Below, in pieces: positions 10,078 to 19,811 of a DNA stretch of 64,000 bases. The notes beneath the pieces are model-generated. The model saw only the letters and a program-made list of their open reading frames with translations. It made no database searches and was not told the DNA's origin. The position numbers and the translations under genes were made by a program. Origin of the DNA: Hypomesus transpacificus. Lineage: Eukaryota > Chordata > Actinopteri > Osmeriformes > Osmeridae. The stretch's first letter is position 1; each line of letters begins with the position of its first letter. The DNA lies in NCBI RefSeq assembly GCF_021917145.1, contig NC_061068.1:2020884-2084883 (forward strand), given 5' to 3'.

Positions 10078-11738
10078 CAGTGCCCTCCAAAAGTATTGGA
10101 ACAGTGAGGCCAATTCCTTTATTTTTGCTGTAGACTGAAAACATTTGGGCTTGACATCAAACGATGAATGTGAAACCAGAGATCAACGTTTCAGCTTTTA
10201 TTTCCAGGTATTTACATCAGGATCTAATGCACAAATTAGAAATTATCACCTTTTTGTTCGAACCCACCCATTTGTCACGTGAGCAAAAGTATTGGAACAT
10301 GTGACTGACAGGTGTGTTTTGTTGCCCAGGTGTGTCCTATTACATACATTATTCAATCAATAAATACCACTGAATGTCTACACTCAGGTTCAGATTGGGT
10401 AAGATAGGTTTTGTCTATGCAGACTGTATTCAGAGGTGAAAACAACATGAAAACCAGAGCGCTGTCTTTGGGTGAAAAACAAGCAATTGTGAGTCTTAGA
10501 GAAGATGGAAAATCAATCAGAGCCATTGCAGAAACATTGGCCATAGCCAGTACAACCATTTGGAATGTCCTGAAGAAGAAGAAAACTACTGGTGTACTAA
10601 GTAACAGACGTCGAACAGGTAGACCAAGGAAAACATCAGCAGTTGATGACAGAAACATTGTGAGAGCTGTAAAGAAAGACCCTAAAACAACTGTTAGTGA
10701 GATCAGCAACAACCTCCAGATGGCAGGAGTGAAGGTATCACTATCTACTGTTTGCAGAAGACTTCATGAACAAAAGTACAAGGGCTACACCAGAAGATGC
10801 AAACCACTCATTAGCAAGAAGAATAGGAAGGCCAGGCTGGAATTTGCCAAAAAGTACAGAGATGAACCTCAAAAATTCTGGGACAAAGTTTTATGGACTG
10901 ATGAGACAAAGATTAACTTTTACCAAAGTGATGGAAAGGCTAAAGTTTGGAGAAAGAAAGGAACTGCTCATGATCCCAAACACACAAGCTCATCTGTGAA
11001 ACACGGTGGAGGTAATGTCATGGCTTGGGCTTGCATGGCTTCTTCTGGGACGGGCTCATTAATCTTCATTGAGGATGTAACACATGATGGCAGCAGCAAA
11101 ATGAACTCGGAAGTCTACAGAAACATTTTGTTTGCCAATTTAAGGAAAGATGCAACCAAACTGATTGGCAGAGCCTTCATCATGCAGCAAGATAACGACC
11201 CAAAACACACTGCCAAAACAACAAAGGAGTTCATCAGGGGCAAGAAATGGAAGGTATTAGACTGGCCAAGTCAATCTCCAGACTTAAACCCTATAGAGCA
11301 TGCATTTTACCTGCTTAAGAGGAGACTGAAGGGAGGAACCCCACAAAACAAACAACAACTGAAAGAGGCTGCAGTGAAAGCCTGGGAAAGCATCAAAAAG
11401 GAAGAATGCAAAAGTTTGGTGACGTCAATGGGTCACAGACTTGCTGCAGTTATTGAAAGCAAAGGATTTGCAACTAAATATTAAGTCTTATTCACTTAAA
11501 TATGTTTTAAGTATATCTGTTCCAATACTTTTGATCACATGACAAATGGGTGGATTCAAACAAAATGTGATATTTACTTAGTTGTGCATCAGATCCTGAT
11601 GTAAATACCTGGAAATAAAAGCTGAAACGTTGATCTCTGGTCTCACGTTCATTATTTGATGTCAAGCCCAAATGTTTTCAGTCTACAGCAAAAATAAAGG
11701 AATTCGCCTCACTGTTCCAATACTTTTGGAGGGCACTG
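10078..11738 (+). mobile_element. Complete Tc1-like transposon with IR/DR ends
   Basis: A 1,661-bp element flanked by TA on both sides (10076-10077 and 11739-11740), the Tc1/mariner target duplication. The inverted repeats are about 220 bp and start CAGTGCCCTCCAAAAGTATT. Each carries an outer and an inner direct repeat of CAAAAGTATTGGAACA: 10088-10103 and 10284-10299 on the left, 11713-11728 and 11518-11533 on the right. This is the IR/DR arrangement of Sleeping Beauty-type elements. The arms differ at only a few positions and the transposase frame is open, so insertion was recent. It lies about 270 bp downstream of the gpr62 stop codon, between gpr62 and the 5-10 kb desert. Confidence 0.95.
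10447..11484 (+). CDS. Tc1-family DD34E transposase
   Basis: A cut-and-paste transposase of 345 aa, the usual Tc1 length, with no stop or frameshift. The N-terminus holds a paired-like helix-turn-helix region (SIRAIAETLAIASTTIWNVL), then the GRPRK hinge and a second DNA-binding HTH (residues about 60-115, STVCRRLHEQKYKGYTRR). The catalytic core has WTDETKINFY (first Asp), the glycine-rich HGGGNVMAW, QQDNDPKHTA (second Asp) and PDLNPIEHAF (Glu). The last Asp-Glu spacing is 34 residues, which defines DD34E Tc1. An in-frame ATG 12 codons upstream (10411) is possible, but the MKTRALSLGEK start matches family lengths better. All catalytic residues are present, so it may encode an active enzyme. 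Confidence 0.93.
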   Translation: MKTRALSLGEKQAIVSLREDGKSIRAIAETLAIASTTIWNVLKKKKTTGVLSNRRRTGRPRKTSAVDDRNIVRAVKKDPKTTVSEISNNLQMAGVKVSLSTVCRRLHEQKYKGYTRRCKPLISKKNRKARLEFAKKYRDEPQKFWDKVLWTDETKINFYQSDGKAKVWRKKGTAHDPKHTSSSVKHGGGNVMAWACMASSGTGSLIFIEDVTHDGSSKMNSEVYRNILFANLRKDATKLIGRAFIMQQDNDPKHTAKTTKEFIRGKKWKVLDWPSQSPDLNPIEHAFYLLKRRLKGGTPQNKQQLKEAAVKAWESIKKEECKSLVTSMGHRLAAVIESKGFATKY

Positions 11739-12006
11739 TATATTTGCAGAAGTAGTGTTGTATTTATTTGTAAATGTAGAAAGAGACAGTGGTAGTAGTA
11801 TATCAGTCCTGCTATTAGTCATGTTGCAGTAACAATAAAGACACCTGATAAAAACAGTTGTTGTATAGAACAATGCAACCACAATACTAAATGACTGACA
11901 CATTAACAGAAAGATTTTACTCATGTCATGTTGTGCTGTGTATGACATAATTCTACACTTCTTCTCAAACAACCAACAAAGCAGGCCCCACAGTCCTGCG
12001 GTGTCT

Positions 12007-13302
12007 CTAACTGAACTCCTCTGGTATCTGCCCTGGTATCCTGAATCCGGTTTGCCCAGTCTGGTCCAGGGTGTTCCGGGGACTAGGGAGGGCAAAGCTG
12101 GCACGGGTCTCCACTGTGCAGCTGGTCCTCTGCAAGAACTGCAAAAAGTTCTCATGTCCTGAGCCCTCGTGGCTGGACATAGCCAGCTGTACGGGCCTGG
12201 CGGTGTAGCAGCACCTCAGCTTCCATAGCTCCTCCCTGATCTGCCTGTTGAGCAATCCATAGAAGAAGGGGTTGGCAGCGAAGGAGGAGTATGCCAGCCA
12301 GGTGACAGTGTCCTCCACGTCAGTAGGGATTTTGGACGAGGCATTAAGTGTGAGGTGGAGGTGAAAGGCGAAGTAAGGCAGCCAGCAGAGTAGGAACTGG
12401 CCCACAATCACCACCAGGGTGAGGGCAGCCTTGCCCCCTCCGAAGGCCTTGTCCCTGGTTGTTCGGCGGGGGGCGTTGCGGGTGGTAATGATTGTGGTCT
12501 GGCTGTTGATGGAGTCCGAGCGCCGTTTGGGGTGACTGGTAGTCCAAGAGGGCATGGGTCTGTGTTGGCGTGCTGCCAACCGCGCGACCTTGTACACGTT
12601 ACAGTAGACAGCGAAGATGACCGCGGCGGGCAAACAGAAGCAGGCCACACAGAAGAGGATGGAGAAGACCTGCCGGTGGCCGCTGTGGCTCCAGTGCAGA
12701 GAGCAGTGGGCAGCGCTGATGGTGCTCAGGCTGCCATAGTTCGGCCATCCAAACATGGTCGCCAGCCCCAGCAGAGCAGACGCCACCCAAACCAGGACCA
12801 TGACAGCGGCCGCCAGCTTCAAGGTCATTTTCACCTCATAGCGCATGGGGTGGACGATGTAGTAGTAGCGTTCCACGCTGATGGCCGTGATGGTGAAGAT
12901 GGAAGCAGCAATGAGGAAGACATTAAGGAAGACATATACCTGGCACTCCAGCACGGTGAACACCACTCCTGCAAAGTAAGGTGAGCTGGACACGATTCCC
13001 AGGGGCATGAGAAGCACAGCACACAGTAGGTCCACTGCACACAGGTGGCACACAAAGGCAAACTTCCTGAGGTGAGGGGCTTTGATGATCACCACGAGCA
13101 CTGCAGTGTTGGCGAGCAGGGCGAGCACATTGAGGGTCACCATAAAGAAGATCCCTGACAGGTCCTTAAAGCGGGTCTGGGCGTTAGGGAGGGTGCCCAG
13201 TTGCCTGCTGGGAGCAGAGGGTAGGGGCTCCCACAGGCTGAGAGAGTCATTGGCTGCTGTGTCGTTGAGCTCTGGGGTCAGGGGTGAACCAGCCTCCTCC
13301 AT
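12007..13302 (-). CDS. gpr62: Orphan GPCR of the GPR61/GPR62 family
   Basis: A class A seven-helix receptor of 431 aa in one coding exon. GPR61 and GPR62 are constitutively active orphan receptors related to biogenic amine receptors. Visible marks: TM1 near residues 50-72 (NVLALLANTAVLVVII), a DRY-like ERY in SVERYYYIVHPMRYEV after TM3, FGGGKAAL before TM6, CWLPYFAFH in TM6 and NPFFYGLLNRQIR for NPxxY in TM7. The N-terminus has N-D-T and N-D-S sequons. The tail keeps ENFLQFLQ and FRIPGQIPEE, motifs of human GPR61. By sequence it is nearer GPR61, but rrp9 and grm2 as neighbours match human GPR62, so I prefer gpr62. A single ATG context and splice signals upstream (13.42 and 15.04 kb) suggest a non-coding first exon. 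Confidence 0.9.
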   Translation of the reverse strand: MEEAGSPLTPELNDTAANDSLSLWEPLPSAPSRQLGTLPNAQTRFKDLSGIFFMVTLNVLALLANTAVLVVIIKAPHLRKFAFVCHLCAVDLLCAVLLMPLGIVSSSPYFAGVVFTVLECQVYVFLNVFLIAASIFTITAISVERYYYIVHPMRYEVKMTLKLAAAVMVLVWVASALLGLATMFGWPNYGSLSTISAAHCSLHWSHSGHRQVFSILFCVACFCLPAAVIFAVYCNVYKVARLAARQHRPMPSWTTSHPKRRSDSINSQTTIITTRNAPRRTTRDKAFGGGKAALTLVVIVGQFLLCWLPYFAFHLHLTLNASSKIPTDVEDTVTWLAYSSFAANPFFYGLLNRQIREELWKLRCCYTARPVQLAMSSHEGSGHENFLQFLQRTSCTVETRASFALPSPRNTLDQTGQTGFRIPGQIPEEFS

Positions 13303-13418
13303 CCTTCACAATGAAAGTTTCAGAGTAAACATCCGTTTCCCACACGTCTCCATTCTCCACTGACGAGATAGAAGAATTCGTCTGATCAAAAGTCAAATTA
13401 CTCTGTCTCCTTGTCCCT

Positions 13419-15039
13419 GTCGAAAAAGAAGAAACATTCACATTTAGGCAGCTCGATACAAGTTGCCATTGTAAAAAATGTAATACAGAGACGGACAGTT
13501 AAATGCATGATCTAGGGCATATAGGAATCACTTGTCAAAATGTAAGGTCTATCTTCTTTAGTCTCATATCTACCTGATAACTGCCATTTCTTTAAAGGTG
13601 TGGACAAGGCAACAGCATTTCTGATGACACTGCTGCTCTCTCTCTCTCTCTCTTTCAGTGTTCTCTAGTTGGAGGACAGGGGCCTGATCAATAGGAATAA
13701 TTCATGGAGGACACCCTGTTTTCTCCTCCATCCTTCTCTAACCTTTTGAAATGAAAGATAATGAGCGTTCTTGTTTTAGCCCAGCTGCAGGGAACTGGCT
13801 GCATTGATTAGTATGTGCTCAGTGTCACCCTGCAGGCCACCATCAAAGACACAGCCTCTTAGCAGGAGGAGATTGTCACGCCAGTCAAAAACATTGGAAC
13901 TGATAGCTGTTTGTTACCCAACTGGACCTTCCAACTTTCACTCTTGCTGAAAAGGATGTGGGTCAGGTGTATGTGGGTTTACATCAACACACTTGCATCA
14001 TTCAGTTACATCCTAATCTGTTATTTGACTTCAAACCATCTTTATCTCCACAGACAGCACGTGCCTTTGCGTGTCAGGAAGATAAGAGTCCGAGAAAGTT
14101 TCTCGTCCCCATTCTCACTTCCAAGTGCATAGGATCCCCTCTACTAGCACTGTACTCAGAACACACCATGTACTGTAACCATCAAGGTTGTGTCCTAAAT
14201 GCATGTGTTTGTAACCAGTGATCTGGTGATGCTCTACACCCCCTAATCTTCTCTGATTGACAGAGATCGGCATGCCATGTTCATCCCCAGGATGTACTAA
14301 TGCATGAACATCCTTGTTATGTAAGATGTCCTTATTTCTCTCCTGTTTCATCAGCATCATGTTGTGTCCTAGGCCCAAGCTTGACTTATGCCCATTTTTG
14401 CCTTGCAAAAAGTAAAAGTTTGATCTGGATGCAGTCCATAAACAGTGACATTGCTTGATATAATAGCTGATGCCAAATTCCGTATTTAGCCAACGCTTTT
14501 GAAATGTTAAGGGAACAGAAATATTAATGTAAACACTTTTTAGGTCACTTGGTGTCAATGGAAAACAACTTAAATATTGTTAGGGCTGAGAGAATGTTAT
14601 GAATGCCCTGTTTTTAAATGATCCACTAAGTGAAAACATCTGCAACCAATAATCTTTTTAATGCGGCTCATGGCAATTAAGGTTCACCCAAACAGACCTC
14701 CTCAGGGAGGTTTTTGTACACCTAATATACACACTCCCCTAAGCAAAGAAACAATAATGGTCTAATCATATCAAATGTATACTGCAGTATACTGTATATC
14801 CAAAGCTTTAAACCCAAACAGATTTTTAGTGTACACCAAACTGCTGCTTATTTTGTGTCTGTTGCTTGGCCCACCTTTTACAGGCTCAAGCTTTTTTAAG
14901 GACAAATAAATACAAGTGTAGAATCAATTCTTTAAAAAAGGGAAACTTTGCAACATGTCTTGGATGGAAATAGTCTCGTAAATCACACTTTTTAATAGCC
15001 ACACAGGAAACCCCCGAAAAAAACGGCAGTTAACTCACC
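13419..15039 (-). other. gpr62: Inferred 5'-UTR intron of gpr62
   Basis: On the minus strand a GTGAGT donor follows ACAG ending at 15039. An acceptor, TTTTTCGACAG, precedes the sequence starting near 13419, about 115 bp upstream of the gpr62 ATG. Together they predict a non-coding first exon and an intron of about 1.6 kb. This rests on splice-site appearance only. Confidence 0.35.
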
Positions 15040-15830
15040 TGTCGCATGAGCTGTAAATCGATGTTTGAAAAGCCTCTGGTTTGTTCTCCACTCTTTTCAC
15101 CCTGAGATATTAAAGGTGGAATGCTTCCAAACAGCTGGGCGAAGGAGTTTCTGTTTCCTGAGGAAACCTATTAGGCATCAAGGTCAGTGTTGAGGCACTG
15201 GTGTTTCAGCCTACCAGCTGTGTAACAATAGGTGTACCGTGCCAGTCAGTCTTTGAAGGGCTCAACCATCACTTGATACTGAGCCCAGCTCACACAGTGA
15301 GTGCACCCTGCTACCTTGTCCAACCAGTTTTAGAGAGAAGGTCCATTGATAATAGAATGGATGGTCCGACTTAGAAAAAGTCCTGAGTTGAGCTGGTAAA
15401 CAGTTAATGGGTGTCAGAGCAGCGCCTATGATGTGTAATGGGACCACAGAGACAGCACAGCTGCCACAGTGAGGGGGAGGAGCTAGACTTTGGTCATCGT
15501 AGGAAGCATATCACTCAAGAGACGGTCATTTGTGAGGTTGCTCTGTGAAACCACACCCACCCTCTTCAGTCCGCCTACTCTCATCTCTTAGTATATGGCA
15601 GTGACTGTCACACATTGTACACTATGCCTCTGCCTACACACACAGTTCTCTGTTCTGTCCTTGCAGACCTCCTCTGGGTCCTTACTAAACATACACAGAT
15701 GTACATAGACTTCCACACTCTGTATTATTAATGTGTGCTTTTGTCTATTAATCAAAACGTTTTCTAAGAATCTAAACATCAAAATATATATGTATATATA
15801 TTTTTTTTTACCTAAGAAATCAGACTTTAA

Positions 15831-15950
15831 GGCCCAGTTACCCAGACATGGATTAAGCCTTGTCCTACTAAAAACGTTTTCAATGGAGATCTTCATTTAT
15901 TTTTGTCTATCTTTAGGACTAGGCTTAATCCATGCCTGGGAAACTGGGCC
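15831..15950. mobile_element. Hairpin MITE flanked by TTAA
   Basis: A 120-bp near-palindrome. The left arm GGCCCAGTTACCCAGACATG matches the reverse complement of the right arm with few differences over about 40 bp. TTAA sits directly on both sides (15827-15830 and 15951-15954), the target duplication used by piggyBac elements. It has no coding capacity. The piggyBac assignment is an inference from the TTAA. Confidence 0.8.
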
Positions 15951-16450
15951 TTAATCATATATAGTTCTCAATACAATGTGACTTTGTACTAGATACATTT
16001 TTTTTTTTTTTTTACAATACAACATACCTGGAAGACTTGGATGTATCCCACACCTATACAAGTGTTGGTTATAAAGAGCACAGTGCCATCTGCTGGAACA
16101 TAATAGTTACAATCTACAGTACAATACTACAAAGGGCAGTACAGCATACCTACCAAACAGTCATAATAGCATTCAACAAATGAAGTGAATCTGTGCTAGC
16201 TTTAATGTACATAACAATCATCATCAGAACAAATAACAATTTTGGACCTGCAGCGTTACATTGTAAGACATTGTGAAGGCTAGTTGTTAACTCTAAAATG
16301 AGTCATGTGACATTAGGTGCAAATTAATACCTGACACCAAATGGTCCCCTGAAACTAAGAACAGTACACATGTATACACTAATACTGTAATACACATACA
16401 GTACATGTACAGGTATCACCTGGGCATGTTACATTATAACAGCATCACAT

Positions 16451-17079
16451 CAGAGGCGTTGTTAGACATAAAACTCTACTGGGGCACAGGCCCCTATTCA
16501 TATCCATATTTTTTCTTTCAAGATTGCTGCGCACAATGCACTATAGGCTATAGAAACTCTGCTTGCTTAAACCACACACAACAGTTCAGGGACGCAAGTT
16601 TGATATCAACTTTGGCAGGGACATCAATAGTTAATGCGAGCACGCACATTTCATTCGCATTAATTTGGGCGCAAATACTGTTTTGTAGCTTCACATTATT
16701 TATATGTTTTAGTCAAGATATGATGATCGGTAGGCCTATCATTTAGAAACGTTCTGTAGTTTTGTAATGTTTTCTTAGCCTACCTCAATTCTGACTTGCG
16801 TGCCGAGTCCGACACCTGGACTTCTGTGTGCGTGCCACAGTGGCTATTTGGCAAGCTCAGTGCGTGCTGACATGGAATTCTGCGGGCATCAGTTGGTGTT
16901 TTCGGTTAAACTTCTTTGATTTTATAAGCGTTGATTGGGATACTGCGTTTATTTTTTCCGAGATTATCAATCTAAATGAATGTACTGACTAATAAAGTAA
17001 ATTGTTAAAACCCTTACTGGGGCACAGCAGATTTATACTGGGGCACGTGCCCCAGTAAAAGGGTCTAACGACGCCCCTG
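16451..17079. mobile_element. Non-autonomous hAT-type element
   Basis: A 629-bp element with imperfect inverted ends: CAGAGGCGTTGTTAGAC on the left and, inverted, CAGGGGCGTCGTTAGAC on the right. Flanking 8-mers CATCACAT (16443-16450) and GATCACAT (17080-17087) are an 8-bp target duplication with one mismatch, typical of hAT. A CTGGGGCAC motif recurs near both ends as a subterminal repeat. There is no transposase frame. It lies in the 3' UTR position of the BEN-domain gene. Confidence 0.85.
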
Positions 17080-17093
17080 GATCACATGTTGGT

Positions 17094-18618
17094 TTAACGG
17101 AAACCCAATCTCTTCTTAAACAGCTTGTCTTCATTGTTCAGTTTGGTTCTAATGGCAGTTCGTATCACACTGTAGTCCACTCCAAACTTGATTCTAACAT
17201 GCTCTGGAAGAGAAGACAATGACACATATTAGCGTTACCAAAGTAATTTCAAGTGGAGATTATTGCAGCTGTACAGTAAACATTCTGCAGATACAGATAG
17301 TGTTTATGTATGCTAAACAGCAGCCAGTACCCATGATGCCCCTTAAGATGTCTGGTGGGAGGGGAGGCTTTTGAGAGTCTTCTCTAGCGATGTTGGTCCG
17401 CCTGCCCTGCAAAGTGTGGGTGGCCAGGGTGTCTCTGTCAAACAGCACCATCAGCAGAGCTGAAATGTACTTCCTAAAGTCTGTGATCTCCGCAACACGC
17501 TCATACAGGTTTCTTTGGATTCTCAGGCCTCCAGAGAGATGCAGGAGGTTTTCATCATCCTAAAGAATAATACAGTGATTTTTTTTATTGCACAAACCTA
17601 CATTCACAAAATCAACACAATGACAATGTAAATCCTCAAGGATTTTGCTCTACACTCTCTTCAGATGAAATCTACAATCTTTCTTCCATACAAAATACAT
17701 CCATGTATTACTACCCTGGAGTCGGAGAGGATGTGTATTTTGGGCCTGAGAATGATTGGGAAGTATTATAGAGTGACATCACCTCTGCCACTGGTTCAGA
17801 CTGGCCAATCACACAGGGGAAGAATTCTCCTTCACTGCTCTGGGAAGTCCCATCAGTTCCCTGTCTGGCTTGGTCCAAGACAGATCGTAGGTCATGTGCT
17901 GTGTGTCTCATCTGGCTCATCAGGTCATTCATCTCTGATAAGGTATTACAGACAGTTACATTACAATAAATATTGTGGTCTTGATTAACTTCAGTTAAAT
18001 GTGTCGTTAATAGATCCATTAGCGTATGTGAATGTGTGACGTTAATGACATGGTCTCCTGTTTGGGATATGTATTAATGTTAGCATATTACAAACTTTTC
18101 TTCTTTTCTTTTCAGCAATAATCCCAAATAATGTTATAAAAATTAGTCATGAGAACCTACCTTTAAGCTGTCTCAATTCCCTTTCTGCCATGATCCTACA
18201 CCTGCGTTCATATTTGAGTTCTGCCTGAAGCTGGTCAATTTTCATTAAAAGGCTTATGGTATCTGTTCTCATTCCCTGGCTTGGCTCGTTGTCCTCAAAA
18301 CCAATTGGTTCATTCTGAAGGAGGCAAAAAGTCAAAACATCCACGTAAGCAAGAAAACATTATAAATCCACGTAGGCAAGAAAACATAATAACTTAGGTT
18401 ACTTAGTTATCATGGCCTTCGCCATGTTTGAAATTGCGATCCCATTTCCCATAGGATGGACAACTCACCTCAAACGCTGGATAAATGGTATCATTGGATA
18501 TTCTGTATTTCTCTTCTGCATTTTCACCAGAATCCTCTTCTGCTTCTGTGCTTATCCTCATCTCTTTGACGTTTGGCTGAGTGCCTACTGATTCTGATGC
18601 CTCTCTCTTTGGAGGCAT
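17094..18618 (-). CDS. BEN-domain protein, BEND6/insensitive-like
   Basis: Five exons, 18618-18469, 18314-18161, 17934-17783, 17559-17331 and 17203-17094, join in phase to 264 aa. All junctions are GT-AG. Residues 1-60 are charged and low in complexity (MPPKREASES...). About 70-125 is a coiled coil (LLMKIDQLQAELKYERR ... LRQLKEMNDLMSQM). The BEN domain spans about 160-262: YISALLMVLFDRDTLATHTL, KPPLPPDILRGIM and YSVIRTAIRTKLNNEDKLF. BEN domains bind DNA and nucleosomes and often mediate transcriptional repression. Length and layout resemble vertebrate BEND6 (short, coiled coil then one BEN). I cannot name the orthologue. A probable 5'-UTR acceptor (TTGCAG) lies about 30 bp upstream of the ATG. 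The gene is head to head with rrp9. Confidence 0.85.
18339..18392. repeat. 27-bp tandem duplication
   Basis: Two adjacent copies of ATCCACGTAAGCAAGAAAAC-type sequence (18339-18365 and 18366-18392), differing at two bases. It lies in the first coding intron of the BEN gene. Confidence 0.9.
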
Positions 18619-19531
18619 GCTGGTGTGAGTAGAAATGTCTCCACCAGCTGCAATGCACACAACGAACAGTAAACACACCTATTTGGCCCTACAGTATTCA
18701 ATTAGGAAATGTTAAGAACTCACTGAATTAATTAGTCAGATATTGGTCCATTAAAATAAAGCTTTGAAACTGCTTACTTTTTTATAATATACAGGATTGT
18801 TTTATGAAACTAAATACCAACAGGGGTCCGTTTTGTTGTCTCTTTTGAAAACCATCTGGGGATTTCGCATGTGATTCAATTGAGAAAATGAACGCCAGCA
18901 TCTGTGTCATATTTGCAATTCGAATCTACAGAATTACAATTAATCTAAAAATTATCCCCATGACTCCACATAATGGGGAATAATTGTCATTTTTTGCAAA
19001 GCTTATTTTAGGAATAATCTGTTTTTTTTGCCAATGCACATTATACTGCGAACCCCAGAATAGTTTTTCGGTAGCATCACTGACGACCATTTGCTGAAAC
19101 ACTGAGATGTATAGTATCTAATGCAATTGTATTCGTCAGTAAACCTACCTGTGCTTTCAATTTCGTTTTCCAGTGTTAATGCTAAAAGTAAGCCTCCAAT
19201 GAACCAAATCTTCTGCAGTAAATGGAAATACTACCAAGTAAAGAGGAAGTACGGTAGCCTAGTAGTACTGCAATACTGCAGTGTATTATACGGTCCCATG
19301 TACGTTTTGGATTGTGAGGGCTATTGTTTGTCAATATTTATCCCCTAATTGCAGACGGCTTGCGGATTTCAAATCAGGGAATTTGTGCTTATGAACATCT
19401 CAAACAAAGACGTCTTTCTTTGCTCGTTATTTATTATATACTTAGTTGGACAGCTACTAGAAGGGAACGGAGTTGTATGGGCCGGGAAAGAATTTACCCA
19501 TGTACACGTTTCCTGCTCAACGTAGTTTGAT

Positions 19532-19660
19532 CCAATCCAGCCAATCACATATGTTTTTTGACCTACTACCTCAGTAGTCCAATACCTTTTCTAAAGGGGC
19601 GGGCCATACAGCAATTTGGAGTGGGCGTGACAATGTGATGAAACGCCATCAACCAATCAA
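19532..19660. promoter_or_regulatory. Likely bidirectional promoter, CCAAT/GC boxes
   Basis: Four CCAAT motifs (19532, 19541, 19579, 19653) and a GGGGCGGG box (19597-19604) cluster within 130 bp, 150-280 bp upstream of the rrp9 ATG. The BEN gene starts on the opposite strand about 900 bp away from this cluster. NF-Y and Sp1 sites of this kind are typical of housekeeping divergent promoters. No TATA box is evident. The shared role is inferred. Confidence 0.5.
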
Positions 19661-19811
19661 AACATTCCCTGCGGTTCCACGTGTTTATGTTCATAGTTTG
19701 GTTGAGAATGAGGAAACCCATGTGGATCATGGATGTGGATGCGTGACTGGAACCTGTACATTCTTTTGCAATATAAGTTGTTCAGACAGGTTTTTTTTGT
19801 TCTGTTTCGTG

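Noticed and set aside
12532-12984. 150-aa open frame on the plus strand
   Set aside because: Antisense shadow of the gpr62 coding exon.
16405-16746. 113-aa open frame
   Set aside because: Overlaps the end of the hAT-type element and matches no transposase or other family.
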